Shown here one piece after another: positions 35,811-44,701 of a stretch of DNA of 64,000 bases. This DNA is from Fibrella forsythiae (GTDB lineage: Bacteria > Bacteroidota > Bacteroidia > Cytophagales > Spirosomataceae). Position numbers and translations under genes: made by a program. The stretch spans positions 62,001 to 126,000 of the forward strand of contig NZ_JAFMYW010000001.1 of NCBI RefSeq assembly GCF_017353175.1. The letters are read 5' to 3'. Positions within the stretch are counted from its first letter, which is position 1, and every line of letters begins with the position of its first letter. The notes beneath the pieces were generated by a model, which was not told the DNA's origin, ran no database searches, and saw only the letters and a list, made by a program, of their open reading frames with translations.

Positions 35811-36608
35811 ATGGCAAATTTCGATGACATTCTGTTTGCAGGCCGTAACCAGGCCTACGGAGCATTTGCGCTGCGGCAGGCGTATCGCCATACGCTTGCC
35901 CGCGCGCTAATGCTGGGTACGTTACTGTTTATCGGTGCCTTGCAGTTGCCCGCGTTATACAACTGGGTAAAGCCTGACAGGCAGGCCTACATGAAGGAGA
36001 TTACGCTGGAGAACGTAGTGCAGGAAACGCCACCTGAAGAGAAAATCGTAGTTCCACCCAGGCAGGAGATTGCGCCTGTGGTGGCAACGGTGAAGAACAT
36101 GGTGCCTGAGGTAGTTGCCGATGCGCCGGATGAAGACCCCCCGGTAGCCACCGTGGAGGAACTGGAACATGCCACGTCTGGACAGACAACGCAGGAAGGA
36201 ACTGGTGAAGAAGAGTTGATTTTAATGCCTGACGCCCTGGCAGGGCCCAGCAGGGAGGAGGTGGCGGTGGAAACACCTGTAGCAAAGAATGAGGCTCCTT
36301 TTCTGGTAGTTGAGCAGATGCCTGACTTTCCGGGCGGCCAAACAGCCTTGCGTGATTTTCTGCAGCGGACGCTTCGTTACCCGGGGGCTGCGAGCAGCGC
36401 GGGCGTGTCGGGGCGGGTAGTGGTAACGTTTACCGTCAACTCAGATGGTACGTTAACCGACCTGAACGTATTGAAGGGGCTTGGGTTTGGGACAGACGAA
36501 GAAGCGTTACGTGTACTGAAAGCCATGCCGCGCTGGAAACCAGGCCGACAATCGGGTCGGCCGGTGCGAGTGCGCTTCACACTGCCAATCACGTTCTCGC
36601 TGGAATAG
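35811..36608 (+). CDS. tonB: TonB family energy transducer
   Basis: This protein has 265 residues from the ATG at 35811; the start MANFDDILFAGRNQAYGAFALRQAYRHTL is the usual Bacteroidota TonB beginning. One membrane helix (~25-45) is followed by a Pro/Glu/Val-rich periplasmic span. The C-terminal TonB domain runs from ~165, with MPDFPGGQTALRDFLQRTLRYPGAASSAGVSGRVVVTFTVNSDGTLTD. It transmits the proton gradient through ExbBD to outer-membrane receptors, for example SusC-type porins. No exbB or exbD is adjacent. A two-way terminator follows. Confidence 0.92.
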   Translation: MANFDDILFAGRNQAYGAFALRQAYRHTLARALMLGTLLFIGALQLPALYNWVKPDRQAYMKEITLENVVQETPPEEKIVVPPRQEIAPVVATVKNMVPEVVADAPDEDPPVATVEELEHATSGQTTQEGTGEEELILMPDALAGPSREEVAVETPVAKNEAPFLVVEQMPDFPGGQTALRDFLQRTLRYPGAASSAGVSGRVVVTFTVNSDGTLTDLNVLKGLGFGTDEEALRVLKAMPRWKPGRQSGRPVRVRFTLPITFSLE

Positions 36609-36614
36609 ATCAGG

Positions 36615-36666
36615 AAAAGCGTTATGCCGAAAACTCACTTGAACGGATTTCCGGCATAACGCTTTT
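36615..36666. terminator. Bidirectional terminator between tonB and the TIGR02757 gene
   Basis: Bases 36615-36629 and 36652-36666 are perfectly complementary over 15 bases, with A and T runs at the outer ends, between convergent stops. The right arm overlaps the last codon of the minus-strand gene. Confidence 0.88.
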
Positions 36667-37498
36667 ACATTTCACCTTCGACACCAAGGCCAAACAGGGC
36701 AAAATCATAGCGGACAGGATCGGTAGGATCAAAATCGCGGAGAACGTTGGTCAGGGCAACGGCGGCTTTCCAGTCTGTTTTGGGCGACTCGTCTTTCCTG
36801 ATCGCCAACAGTCCCAGTTTTGCCGCAACGCGCCCCACATGTACGTCGATCGGAATAACAAGCTGATCGGGACGAATACGCTGCCATAGCCCGAAATCAA
36901 CGCCCGCATCGTCTTTTCGGACCATCCACCGCAGAAACATGTTTAATCGTTTGCAGCCCGAGTTGCGGGCCGGAGTAGCAATATGCTTCCGGGTACGTTC
37001 CGGAAAAAACAATTCATGATCGCCAGATTGCCCACAAAAGCGATCGTGAAAAATTCGCAGATGCGGCTCAACGGTTCGGCTGTCTGCCTCGCCGACTGGC
37101 AGGAAAGCATCTTCCAGCGAATCGTGTTTCAGGTAATACTGTTTCAGGAAATGCAGAAAATACAGCGCGTCTGTTGCGTTGAAAGTGCGGTGTTTGAAGT
37201 TCAGAAACCGCCGGAGATCTGAGTCTTCATGATACCGTACGAAGTCGTAGGGTACACCTTCCATGAGGCTGATCAGCTCATTGGCTTTCTTTAGAATAAC
37301 CGGTCGTTGCCCCCAGGCGAGTACCGCCGCCCAGAAGCCCATAATCTCGATGTCCTGCAGTCGGGTAAACCGATGGGGAATGCTGATCGGGTCACGGTCG
37401 ATAAACGAAGGCTGATTGTACTGACAGGCTTTCCGGTCCAGAAGCTCCCGAATGTCGGCCACTGCGAACGTACCTGGCGCAAAAATGGATTGCTTCAT
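36665..37498 (-). CDS. TIGR02757 (DUF2400) family protein
   Basis: This is a 277-residue protein. Conserved segments include YNQPSFIDRDPISIPHRF, DIEIMGFWAAVLAWGQRPVILKKANEL, FNATDALYFLHFLK, CKRLNMFLRWMVRKDD, and LVIPIDVHVGRVAAKLGLL ending in DPVRYDFALFGLGV. The family is a distant relative of helix-hairpin-helix DNA glycosylases, so a role with nucleic acid is possible but unproven. Its first codons overlap the end of the upstream small membrane protein by 4 bases, indicating translational coupling. Confidence 0.88.
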   Translation of the reverse strand: MKQSIFAPGTFAVADIRELLDRKACQYNQPSFIDRDPISIPHRFTRLQDIEIMGFWAAVLAWGQRPVILKKANELISLMEGVPYDFVRYHEDSDLRRFLNFKHRTFNATDALYFLHFLKQYYLKHDSLEDAFLPVGEADSRTVEPHLRIFHDRFCGQSGDHELFFPERTRKHIATPARNSGCKRLNMFLRWMVRKDDAGVDFGLWQRIRPDQLVIPIDVHVGRVAAKLGLLAIRKDESPKTDWKAAVALTNVLRDFDPTDPVRYDFALFGLGVEGEM

Positions 37499-37707
37499 CG
37501 GCTACGTCCTCCGCTGGCAATCCAGGCACCTGCCCGCGAAACCCCCGACAGAATGGCAAGTAATGAAGAGATCACAAAGGTGAAGGTGGCAATGAACGGA
37601 TACGAGAGAATGAACAGCACATTGAAGGTTTTGAAACCGGCAGAAGCTCTCATCTTTGCATCCCGCTCCTTATGTCGACGGGCAACCCGCTCTTCTTTTG
37701 TTTCCAT
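37495..37707 (-). CDS. Small membrane protein, unknown
   Basis: This is a 70-residue protein. It has a charged N-terminus (METKEERVARRHKERDAKMRAS), one long hydrophobic stretch that may form one or two helices (FNVLFILSYPFIATFTFVISSLLAIL), and a short basic tail. It overlaps the TIGR02757 gene by 4 bases on the same strand, which supports its being real and co-translated. No family is recognised. Confidence 0.6.
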   Translation of the reverse strand: METKEERVARRHKERDAKMRASAGFKTFNVLFILSYPFIATFTFVISSLLAILSGVSRAGAWIASGGRSR

Positions 37708-37719
37708 AACTTAACGTAT

Positions 37720-37747
37720 TTCTGTTTACGATATAGGGTAAACAGAA
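37720..37747 (-). terminator. Hairpin after the LysM protein gene
   Basis: TTCTGTTTAC (37720-37729) pairs perfectly with GTAAACAGAA (37738-37747). It follows the LysM gene stop on the minus strand. The CTGTTTAC word also occurs in the palindromic elements at 21.0 and 24.6 kb. Confidence 0.6.
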
Positions 37748-37749
37748 GA

Positions 37750-38946
37750 CTAATTTGAATAACTCACTTCAGCCCGAAAACGCTGCCCATTTGGCGAAAG
37801 TTTCTCAAATGCTCTGGCCGACAAGCGGATCAACACCTGATTATTGATACCGGTATCGGGTAGTTTGCCAATCACTTTTACGTAGAGGCTCTGGTTGGTG
37901 ATATCGTTACGTACCTGCACCAGCGTACCTACTGGCGCTGTCCGGTGCAGAGCCAGATACTTGGTCGATGAATCGTTGCCCTCGATTAAATCAGCAAAGC
38001 CAACGTCTGACTTCATGTTGGTTTTACGCGTGTTGCTCACCGGCTCATTATCCGACCGAGGCTCGGTTGTTTTGGGACTAGTTACGGCACGTTCTGTTGG
38101 TTTTGCCTCCGGACTTTTTTCTGCAGGCTTGCTGTCTGCTGGTTTAGCTTCAGTTGGCTTGGCTTCGGTTGGTTTCGGTTTTGGTTTGGTACCTGGCGTG
38201 GGCAATGGGTCGGGCGTAATGATTGGCTTGGCTTCCAGCTTGGCTACTTCATTCTCAGCCGCTTTTGCCGATGTTGGTTTCGCTTTGGTGGTGCCGGCCT
38301 CTGCCTTCTTCGCGTCGAATGCTTTTTCTGATACAATCAGTGACTGACCTACCTGAATGCCATCGGCACCCAGGTCATTCCAGCGGCGAATGTCGGCCAT
38401 GGTGACATTGTACCGAACAGCAAGGCTATACAGCGTCTGCCCAGACTCTACAACGTGAATCCCGGTTGAGGATGAGCCCGCCGGACGCGCCGATGCCGGT
38501 TTCTCCGTCAATTTTTCGGGTTTCGGCTTGACCTTAGAGTCTGGTTTAAGTGCGTTTTTTACATCGTCGGCGGTAAGTTCCTCTGCTTCTTTCGGGCTTT
38601 GTTGCTTCTCTTTCTCTGCTTTCTTCTGTGCTTTCTCCGCATCGCGCTGTTCTCTGCGCGAGAGCGTGACTTCGACAACCGGAACTCGAAGGAGCTGATC
38701 ATAGCGCACACTGTTTTCGGTCAGATCAGGATTAGCCGATTTGATGGCGTCGACAGTTGAATTGTACCGACGGGCAACCGCGTAGAGGGTTTGTCCCTGA
38801 TCCACGCGATGCAGTACAAAGCGCTTGCCATCCTTACGTTCAATGCCCACAGAATCAACAGGAAAGGAGGGGGGCGTGCTGCTGGCGTGGGTAGCGTGAG
38901 CCAAAAGAAGGAGGCTGGGTATAGCGAAGTTAATTAGGCGGTTCAT
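37750..38946 (-). CDS. Secreted protein with two LysM domains and a C-terminal DPBB-like domain
   Basis: This protein has 398 residues from the ATG at 38946, with a signal peptide (MNRLINFAIPSLLLLAHATHA). LysM 1 is at ~41-86 (HRVDQGQTLYAVARRYNSTVDAIKSANP) and LysM 2 at ~162-207 (HVVESGQTLYSLAVRYNVTMADIRRWN), both binding peptidoglycan. A Lys/Pro/Ala/Thr/Glu-rich linker with repeated KPTEAK and KPAESK-like units follows. The last ~85 residues (GTLVQVRNDITNQSLYVKVIGKLPDTG) look like a double-psi beta-barrel of the RlpA type. It is likely a cell-wall-bound periplasmic protein. Confidence 0.85.
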   Translation of the reverse strand: MNRLINFAIPSLLLLAHATHASSTPPSFPVDSVGIERKDGKRFVLHRVDQGQTLYAVARRYNSTVDAIKSANPDLTENSVRYDQLLRVPVVEVTLSRREQRDAEKAQKKAEKEKQQSPKEAEELTADDVKNALKPDSKVKPKPEKLTEKPASARPAGSSSTGIHVVESGQTLYSLAVRYNVTMADIRRWNDLGADGIQVGQSLIVSEKAFDAKKAEAGTTKAKPTSAKAAENEVAKLEAKPIITPDPLPTPGTKPKPKPTEAKPTEAKPADSKPAEKSPEAKPTERAVTSPKTTEPRSDNEPVSNTRKTNMKSDVGFADLIEGNDSSTKYLALHRTAPVGTLVQVRNDITNQSLYVKVIGKLPDTGINNQVLIRLSARAFEKLSPNGQRFRAEVSYSN

Positions 38947-39039
38947 GGTATCTGGGTGGGCTATAGTGCACAAAATTGCAGTAGGCCTTTAACGTAAAAC
39001 TAAGGAGAAAAGCGCTCATATTTGCAAGAAAACGCCTTT

Positions 39040-39792
39040 ATGGACATTCTTGGTATTATTCCCGCCCGGTATGCATCTACCCGATTTCCGGCTAAAGCAC
39101 TTGTCGATATTAACGGTAAGAGTATGATTCAGCGGGTGTTTGAGCAGGCTCGGCAGGCAACATCGCTAACCGCCGTGGTCGTAGCAACCGACGATGTCCG
39201 GATTTTCGATCATGTTCGTACGTTTGGTGGTGAGGTTATTATGACGGGAACGCATCATCAAAGTGGCACAGACCGATGCCAGGAAGTGGTTGAGCAACTG
39301 GGCAGAACGTACCCATATGTGGTGAATATACAGGGCGACGAACCGTTCATTCAACCCCGGCAAATTGACCTGCTCACTTCTGTCCTCGACGGAGCTACGG
39401 AACTGGCTACCCTGGTGAAAGCTATTACCGATCCGGCAGTGCTGACGAATCCCAATTCGCCCAAAGTGGTGGTCAGTCAAACGGATGGCGTCCTGCGTGA
39501 AGCGTTATATTTCAGTCGCCAGCCGATTCCCTATCAGCGCAACCAGCCTGAGAACGTAGCCGCCTGGCTTCAGCAGCATACGTATTGGAAACACATTGGC
39601 CTGTATGCCTATCGAACCGATATTCTGGCGCAGATAACAAAGCTTCCGCCATCGCTGCTCGAACGCGCCGAAGCCCTGGAGCAGCTCCGCTGGCTCGAAA
39701 ACGGCTACCGTATTCGCGTTGTTGAAACCGACCTGGAAAGCTACGGTATCGATTCGCCGGAAGATCTGGAGCAATTAAGAATGAAGAATTAA
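39040..39792 (+). CDS. kdsB: 3-deoxy-manno-octulosonate cytidylyltransferase
   Basis: This protein has 250 residues from the ATG at 39040 (MDILGIIPARYASTRFPAKALVDINGKSMIQRV), which is the CTP-binding loop of KdsB. VVATDDVRIFDHV, MTGTHHQSGTDRCQEVV and VVNIQGDEPFIQP are also diagnostic. It activates Kdo to CMP-Kdo for lipid A-core synthesis. An in-frame TTG at 39022 lies within a possible promoter (CATATTTG), so the ATG is preferred. A GluQ-like synthetase gene follows on the same strand. Confidence 0.95.
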   Translation: MDILGIIPARYASTRFPAKALVDINGKSMIQRVFEQARQATSLTAVVVATDDVRIFDHVRTFGGEVIMTGTHHQSGTDRCQEVVEQLGRTYPYVVNIQGDEPFIQPRQIDLLTSVLDGATELATLVKAITDPAVLTNPNSPKVVVSQTDGVLREALYFSRQPIPYQRNQPENVAAWLQQHTYWKHIGLYAYRTDILAQITKLPPSLLERAEALEQLRWLENGYRIRVVETDLESYGIDSPEDLEQLRMKN

Positions 39793-39866
39793 GAATGATT
39801 TTGGCGTAAGACATTCACCAGCAGAGCCATTTGTGCTTATTCATTCCCACTTGATATTGTATTGTC

Positions 39867-40730
39867 GTGTTGTTCCGAATCGCACCTACACCGTCTGGTT
39901 ATCTGCATCTTGGTAATGCCGTGAACTTTGTGTTGACGTGGCTGGCTGCGCGACAACGGGGGGCAGAAATTCTGCTTCGGATCGATGATCTGGATGCCGA
40001 CCGGAAACGTCCTGAATACGTCGATGATATCTTTCGGTCGATCGATTTCCTGGGTATTGATTATGATGTAGGCCCGGCATCGCCAGCTGATTTTGCCGCT
40101 AACTGGTCGCAGCGATGTCGGCTTGATTACTATTCGGATACGTTGAATCGACTCCGTGATGCAGGTACGTTGTATGCCTGCGGGCTGTCGAGGCGGGCAT
40201 TGCAGGCGTATGGACCAACGTACCCAGCTGAAGGGAGGCAGCAGCAACTCGCACTAGATACCCCGAATGTGGCCTGGCGATTCCGTGCCGATGGAAATGG
40301 AGAAGCCGATTTCGTGGTTCGGCGGCGCGATGGTCTGCCGGCCTACCAACTAGCTTCACTGACTGACGATCAGTATTTTGGGGTAACGTACCTGATTCGT
40401 GGCCAGGATCTGATCGAATCGACCGATCGGCAGCGTCAACTGGCCGTCGCACTGGGCTGGACTGACTTTCTGCAGGCGCGTGTCTGGCATCACCCTCTCC
40501 TGTTGAGTAGTGAGGGGAAAAAACTGTCTAAATCGGCGGGCGATGGCTTTATCGCTGAAACGTCAATCCGGGCAATGCGTGAGCGGAGCAACGTACCTGA
40601 GATGGTATATCGGCAGGTGGCGCGGTTGTTGAAGGCGCCCGCCGAAGCAGAACACAGCCTGAAAGAACTATTGCTCTGGGGGATTCCAGACAACTTGTTC
40701 AGGTCCGTTCAGACTGTTAAACTATCATAA
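39867..40730 (+). CDS. Glutamyl-Q tRNA(Asp) synthetase-like / truncated GluRS-type protein
   Basis: This 287-residue protein starts with GTG and contains the catalytic half of a glutamyl-tRNA synthetase without the anticodon domain. The HIGH-type motif is HLGN in IAPTPSGYLHLGNAVNF; RIDDLDADRKRPEYVDDI follows; the KMSKS-type motif is KKLSKSAG. This is the size and shape of GluQ-RS (YadB), which modifies the queuosine of tRNA-Asp. The zinc site of E. coli YadB is not fully preserved: only one Cys (YACGLSRR) is seen. Three ACGTACC motif copies lie inside. Confidence 0.85.
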   Translation: MLFRIAPTPSGYLHLGNAVNFVLTWLAARQRGAEILLRIDDLDADRKRPEYVDDIFRSIDFLGIDYDVGPASPADFAANWSQRCRLDYYSDTLNRLRDAGTLYACGLSRRALQAYGPTYPAEGRQQQLALDTPNVAWRFRADGNGEADFVVRRRDGLPAYQLASLTDDQYFGVTYLIRGQDLIESTDRQRQLAVALGWTDFLQARVWHHPLLLSSEGKKLSKSAGDGFIAETSIRAMRERSNVPEMVYRQVARLLKAPAEAEHSLKELLLWGIPDNLFRSVQTVKLS

Positions 40731-40792
40731 ACGCGAACTGCGTGAACAGACCGGGTCGTTAGAAGTTAAATAGATGTAAGTTGAATGACGTT

Positions 40793-40856
40793 AAGAGTCA
40801 TAAGTCTGGATAGTCGTGTCAGCACTTTTAACACGACATCCAGACTTATGACTCTT
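40793..40856 (+). terminator. Long hairpin terminator after the GluQ-like gene
   Basis: Bases 40793-40819 and 40831-40856 are complementary with one bulge, a stem of 26 bp with an 11-base loop, followed by a short T-run. Confidence 0.85.
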
Positions 40857-40886
40857 TTTCGATGACTTTTCAGACTACTAGTCCTT

Positions 40887-42464
40887 ATGCAAAACTACAC
40901 TATACTCTGGGCCGACGATGAAATCGATCTGCTGAAACCACATCTGCTTTTCCTGAAAAACAAAGGATACGACGTTACTCCCGTAAACTCGGGTGCCGAT
41001 GCGCTTGACAAAGTCGAGAACGAAAAATACGACCTTGTGCTGCTCGATGAGATGATGCCCGGAATGACTGGCCTCGAGACGCTGGCGCAGATCAAGCAAA
41101 TGCGGCCAAACCTGCCCGTGGTGATGGTGACCAAGAGTGAAGAGGAACACATTATGGAGGAAGCTATCGGATCAAAGATCGCCGACTACCTGATTAAGCC
41201 TATCAACCCCAGTCAGTTATTGTTGTCGTTGAAAAAGAACCTCGACAATAAGCGGCTGGTGACTGAACGCACCAACATTGGCTACCAACAGGATTTCCGG
41301 AATCTGGCCATGCAGTTTGGCGACCGGATGGACCATACCGAATGGGCTGATGTATATAAAAAGCTGATTTATTGGGAGCTTGAACTCGACAGCGCTCAGG
41401 ATAACAGCATGATCGAGGTGCTGAACATGCAGAAAAGCGAAGCCAACTCGAACTTCTGTAAATTCATCATCGAGAATTACGAAGACTGGCTCAACGATCC
41501 GAAGATCGACAAGCCCGTGCTGTCGAATCAGTTGATGCGGAAAAAGGTATTTCCGCTCCTGAACACGACCGAGACAGGGCCGCCGAGCGCGCCATTGTTT
41601 TTCATTCTGGTTGATAACCTGCGCTACGATCAGTGGAAGGTCATTGAACCGATCATTGCTGATTTCTTCACTGTTCAGGAAGAATCATCGTACTATTCGA
41701 TTCTGCCCACAACGACAAGCTTTGCCCGGAACTCGATTTTTTCGGGACTCATGCCGAGCGAAATGGAAAAGCAGCATCCGGATATCTGGGTAAACGACGA
41801 CAACGAAGAAGCCGGCCTGAATAACCACGAAGATGAATTCCTGAAACGGCAGCTCGATAAAGCGCGGGTCAATATCAAAACATCATACAACAAGATTCTG
41901 AACGTTGGTCAGGGGAAGGCGCTGGTTGATAATGTCAACAACCTGATGCAAAACCAGTTGAACGTAGTTGTTTACAACTTTGTCGACATGTTGAGCCACG
42001 CCCGGACCGATATGGCGATGATCAAGGAGCTGGCTCCCGACGAGGCTGGCTACCGCAGCCTGACCCGGTCGTGGTTCCTGCACTCGCCCTTGTTTGAGCT
42101 GATCAAGAAGATTGCCGATAAAGGGGGCCGCCTCGTTATTACCACCGACCACGGTATGATTCGGGTACAGAAACCCGCCAAGATTGTGGGTTACCGGGAA
42201 ACCAACACGAACCTGCGCTACAAACAAGGCAAAAACCTGGGCTTCGACGAAGACCATCTGTTTGTGGCCCGTAAACCGGAGCGCCTGTTCCTGCCCAAGC
42301 CAAACGTATCAACCGCATATGTGTTCACGACGGAGTATTACTTTTTCGCCTACCCGAACAACTACAATTATTACGTCAATTACTACCGCGATACCTTCCA
42401 GCACGGCGGTGTATCGCTCGAAGAAGTTATCATTCCATTCGTGTACCTGACGCCGAAAAAATAG
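40887..42464 (+). CDS. porX: PorX: response regulator with PglZ domain, T9SS regulator
   Basis: This 525-residue protein has a receiver domain (residues 1-120) with acidic pocket D10/D11, phospho-acceptor D54 in VLLDEMMPGM, T82 and K104. No DNA-binding domain follows; instead residues ~200-520 form a PglZ alkaline-phosphatase-like domain (ILVDNLRYDQW, TTSFARNSIFSGLMPSEM, DMLSHARTD, VITTDHGMIRV). This is the PorX layout. In Porphyromonas, PorX acts with the kinase PorY to control type IX secretion. PorY is not in the window. Its stop codon is the first part of a 32-bp perfect hairpin. Confidence 0.93.
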   Translation: MQNYTILWADDEIDLLKPHLLFLKNKGYDVTPVNSGADALDKVENEKYDLVLLDEMMPGMTGLETLAQIKQMRPNLPVVMVTKSEEEHIMEEAIGSKIADYLIKPINPSQLLLSLKKNLDNKRLVTERTNIGYQQDFRNLAMQFGDRMDHTEWADVYKKLIYWELELDSAQDNSMIEVLNMQKSEANSNFCKFIIENYEDWLNDPKIDKPVLSNQLMRKKVFPLLNTTETGPPSAPLFFILVDNLRYDQWKVIEPIIADFFTVQEESSYYSILPTTTSFARNSIFSGLMPSEMEKQHPDIWVNDDNEEAGLNNHEDEFLKRQLDKARVNIKTSYNKILNVGQGKALVDNVNNLMQNQLNVVVYNFVDMLSHARTDMAMIKELAPDEAGYRSLTRSWFLHSPLFELIKKIADKGGRLVITTDHGMIRVQKPAKIVGYRETNTNLRYKQGKNLGFDEDHLFVARKPERLFLPKPNVSTAYVFTTEYYFFAYPNNYNYYVNYYRDTFQHGGVSLEEVIIPFVYLTPKK

Positions 42465-42536
42465 TCAACGTACCTATAAAGTAAATAAGCCTGCTACAGT
42501 CCTGGCAGGCTTATTTACTTTATAGGTACGTTGACT
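42463..42536. terminator. 32-bp perfect inverted repeat carrying two motif copies
   Basis: Bases 42463-42494 and 42505-42536 are exact reverse complements around a 10-base loop. Each arm contains CAACGTACCTAT or its complement. It lies between the convergent porX and lipoprotein genes and touches the porX stop, so it should terminate both transcripts. Confidence 0.92.
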
Positions 42537-42537
42537 G

Positions 42538-43275
42538 TTACAGTTTATTCAGTTCATCAAGGTCGGTCAGTAAGTTTCTGTATTCGCTTTTGTTGCGCGC
42601 AAGGATTTGGGCACGTATGTCCTTCGGAAATAACCGAGTTGATAACTCATCACCGTACCGACCAGTTGCTGTTGTGTCGCTAAGCTCCGATATTTCTGCT
42701 TCGAGAAGGGATCTCCGTCGCTGTGTAGCCTCTAGGGTTGATGCTTTCATAGAGCTAAACTGACCTGGCGAACTATGCGGTTTCAATTTCTTCAACGCAG
42801 CAAGTAGGATTGCATGATCGTACGATTTCGCCTCGATAAGCTGTTGAGCGAAATAGCTGATCTGTGCGAAGTCTGACCCCTCCAGGATGCCGTATTTGTT
42901 AAGCAATATTCTGGGATACAGCTGTTTGAAAACCGCTAATATGGGTTCGCCCCGGTAATGGCTGACAAACGATTTATACAGATCAATAGCCTCTGCAGTC
43001 GAGATGGCTGGCCCAAGCGTTGACTGAGGAACTGGAATAGGGTCCAGAATCATTAGCTGAGCAAGCAGAAGTTGATACGTATGTACACAGCTATTGCCCG
43101 CCGGATCTGCACAAAAATCCGAATTATCAATCGGTACCTCTCCGAACGATTTCCGAATCTCAACCCGTTCAGGATGATCAATAACCGGAAGATGAGGGCC
43201 CTTTTCGGCTGCTTGTTTGTCGGTGCAGGAGAAGCTTCCTGCTAACAGGGCAACAATTAGGTATACCTGTTTCAT
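42538..43275 (-). CDS. Lipoprotein of unknown family, paralogue of its neighbour (copy A)
   Basis: This is a 245-residue lipoprotein (MKQVYLIVALLAGSFSC, lipobox Cys ~17). The central region ILDPIPVPQSTLGPAISTAEAIDLYKSFVSHYRGEPILAVFKQLYPRILLNKYGI and the end ASTLEATQRRRSLLEAEISEL align well with the next gene upstream, at about one third identity overall and far higher in GEPILAVF..LYPRILLNKYGI. Two conserved Cys lie near residues 56 and 63. No known domain is recognised. It lies downstream of copy B in the same direction. Confidence 0.7.
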   Translation of the reverse strand: MKQVYLIVALLAGSFSCTDKQAAEKGPHLPVIDHPERVEIRKSFGEVPIDNSDFCADPAGNSCVHTYQLLLAQLMILDPIPVPQSTLGPAISTAEAIDLYKSFVSHYRGEPILAVFKQLYPRILLNKYGILEGSDFAQISYFAQQLIEAKSYDHAILLAALKKLKPHSSPGQFSSMKASTLEATQRRRSLLEAEISELSDTTATGRYGDELSTRLFPKDIRAQILARNKSEYRNLLTDLDELNKL

Positions 43276-43330
43276 AGTACGTTTCTTTGCACGATGCTAA
43301 ATCAGGAGGAATTCCATAGAGGAGTCGGCC

Positions 43331-44095
43331 TTAGTTAACTGGTTCCTGTTGCCACTGGGTAAGCCGGGTAACAATTGCCGCCATTGAGGATCGTTCATAC
43401 TGCCTCAGTAACCGTCTATGTGATGCCGTAGCGTATGTATCCGGGTCGCCAGCGACAAATTCTTTCGGATTCAGGGCAATGAGCGACTGTAGACGAATCT
43501 TCTCCCGGTTTTGCCGCACAGCCTCCCGCTTTGCCGCCTCAAGCGTACTACACACCAGTGTTGCGTATGACTCGTTTGGTATATGGCCCTTCAAAATCGA
43601 CAAAAGCTCAGTTCTCAGATCGAAATCAAGTGCATTCGAGTGGGCCATCTCCGTTGCGAAATAGGCAATTGCAGCATAGTCTCCACTCGTTTTGATCCCA
43701 TACTTGTTTAGCAGGATTCGGGGATAGAGTTGCTGAAAAACAGCCAGAATAGGCTCTCCCTGATGACTACCTACAAAATCTTTGTACAACTTGGTTGCTT
43801 CGTCTGCGGAAACAGGCAAACGCGCTCCTGGCTGTGGGACCGGAACAGGGTCCAGATCATTCAACTCATGTTGCAGATTATCGAGTTCAATAACACAATC
43901 TACCGATTGCTCAGACTGGCAAAAGGCCGATGTGTTCACCCAAACATCGGATAAAGAGCGCCGGAGGGTGCCATCCTCTCCAAGCATTTTACGATCGATC
44001 AGCAACAGAATTTCCTCATCAGACGAGACCAATCGCCGGAGATGGCAGGCATCCGCACTTACAAAGACAGTAAGGAGAAGGAAGAAGCGAAGCAT
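43331..44095 (-). CDS. Lipoprotein of unknown family, paralogue of its neighbour (copy B)
   Basis: This protein has 254 residues from the ATG at 44095 (MLRFFLLLTVFVSADAC, lipobox-like Cys). It shares with copy A the block DPVPVPQ...EATKLYKDFVGSHQGEPILAVFQQLYPRILLNKYGI and the CSTLEAAKREAVRQNREKI tail. A pair of Cys occurs at AFCQSEQSVDCVIEL. The two genes lie head to tail 55 bases apart and clearly arose by tandem duplication followed by strong divergence. The function is unknown. Confidence 0.7.
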   Translation of the reverse strand: MLRFFLLLTVFVSADACHLRRLVSSDEEILLLIDRKMLGEDGTLRRSLSDVWVNTSAFCQSEQSVDCVIELDNLQHELNDLDPVPVPQPGARLPVSADEATKLYKDFVGSHQGEPILAVFQQLYPRILLNKYGIKTSGDYAAIAYFATEMAHSNALDFDLRTELLSILKGHIPNESYATLVCSTLEAAKREAVRQNREKIRLQSLIALNPKEFVAGDPDTYATASHRRLLRQYERSSMAAIVTRLTQWQQEPVN

Positions 44096-44139
44096 ATAAG
44101 TGGTGTATTGTTTAGCCAACTATAAGCCGATGTGTCAGG

Positions 44140-44214
44140 CACCAACAAAACGTACCCGGTCAGATCACCGCCTGAAGGCTAACTGACGACCTGACTGGGT
44201 ACGTTTTGTTGGTG
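44140..44214. terminator. 24-bp inverted repeat carrying two motif copies
   Basis: Bases 44140-44163 and 44191-44214 are complementary with one mismatch around a 27-base loop. Each arm contains AACGTACCC or its complement. It lies between the lipoprotein pair (downstream on the minus strand) and the DUF2267 gene stop, so it probably terminates the DUF2267 transcript. Confidence 0.75.
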
Positions 44215-44232
44215 CTAATTCCGCAGAGAAGT

Positions 44233-44631
44233 TTACAAATTGCCTGCCGTTTCGAAAAGGGGGGCGTAGTCATCCGACAACGTACCTGCGATCTTCTGGA
44301 TCTCGCCAGCTGTTACCATCTGGCTCAGAAGCTGCGCAAACTGGTGGGTATACCGCTTGCCTGTTTCGTCGTCAACGCCCGCCCGGTCTGCTACGCGCTC
44401 ATAAAATTCAGTCAGCTTAAAACGCTCGCCCTGATCGCGCTCCTCCGGGCCAATTTCCCGGATAATGTCGAGAAGCTGAGCGGGGAGTTGCGCACCGAGG
44501 TTATCGGCAGCGTTACCGGCCAGGTGATCGGTCAGGGTGTGCAGGAAGGCCCGACTGATTGTCAGCACATCTGTTTCAGTGGTTACCCCAAGTTGCTCTT
44601 TTGCGGCGTGCACAAATTCTGGATACTGCAT
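44233..44631 (-). CDS. DUF2267 family protein
   Basis: This 132-residue soluble protein matches DUF2267: MQYPEFVHAAKEQLGVTTETDVLTISRAFLHTLTDHLAGNAADNLGAQLPAQLLDII, then FYERVADRAGVDDETGKRYTHQFAQLLSQMV. The family is built of two similar helical halves. The function is unknown; members are often stress-linked. It stands between hairpins and is probably a single-gene unit. Confidence 0.85.
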   Translation of the reverse strand: MQYPEFVHAAKEQLGVTTETDVLTISRAFLHTLTDHLAGNAADNLGAQLPAQLLDIIREIGPEERDQGERFKLTEFYERVADRAGVDDETGKRYTHQFAQLLSQMVTAGEIQKIAGTLSDDYAPLFETAGNL

Positions 44632-44701
44632 AATGTTGGTCGACTTTATAGGTTATTATACATCAACCCCACGGCCCGCAAAGGGTTTGCCCAAATGGCA
44701 G

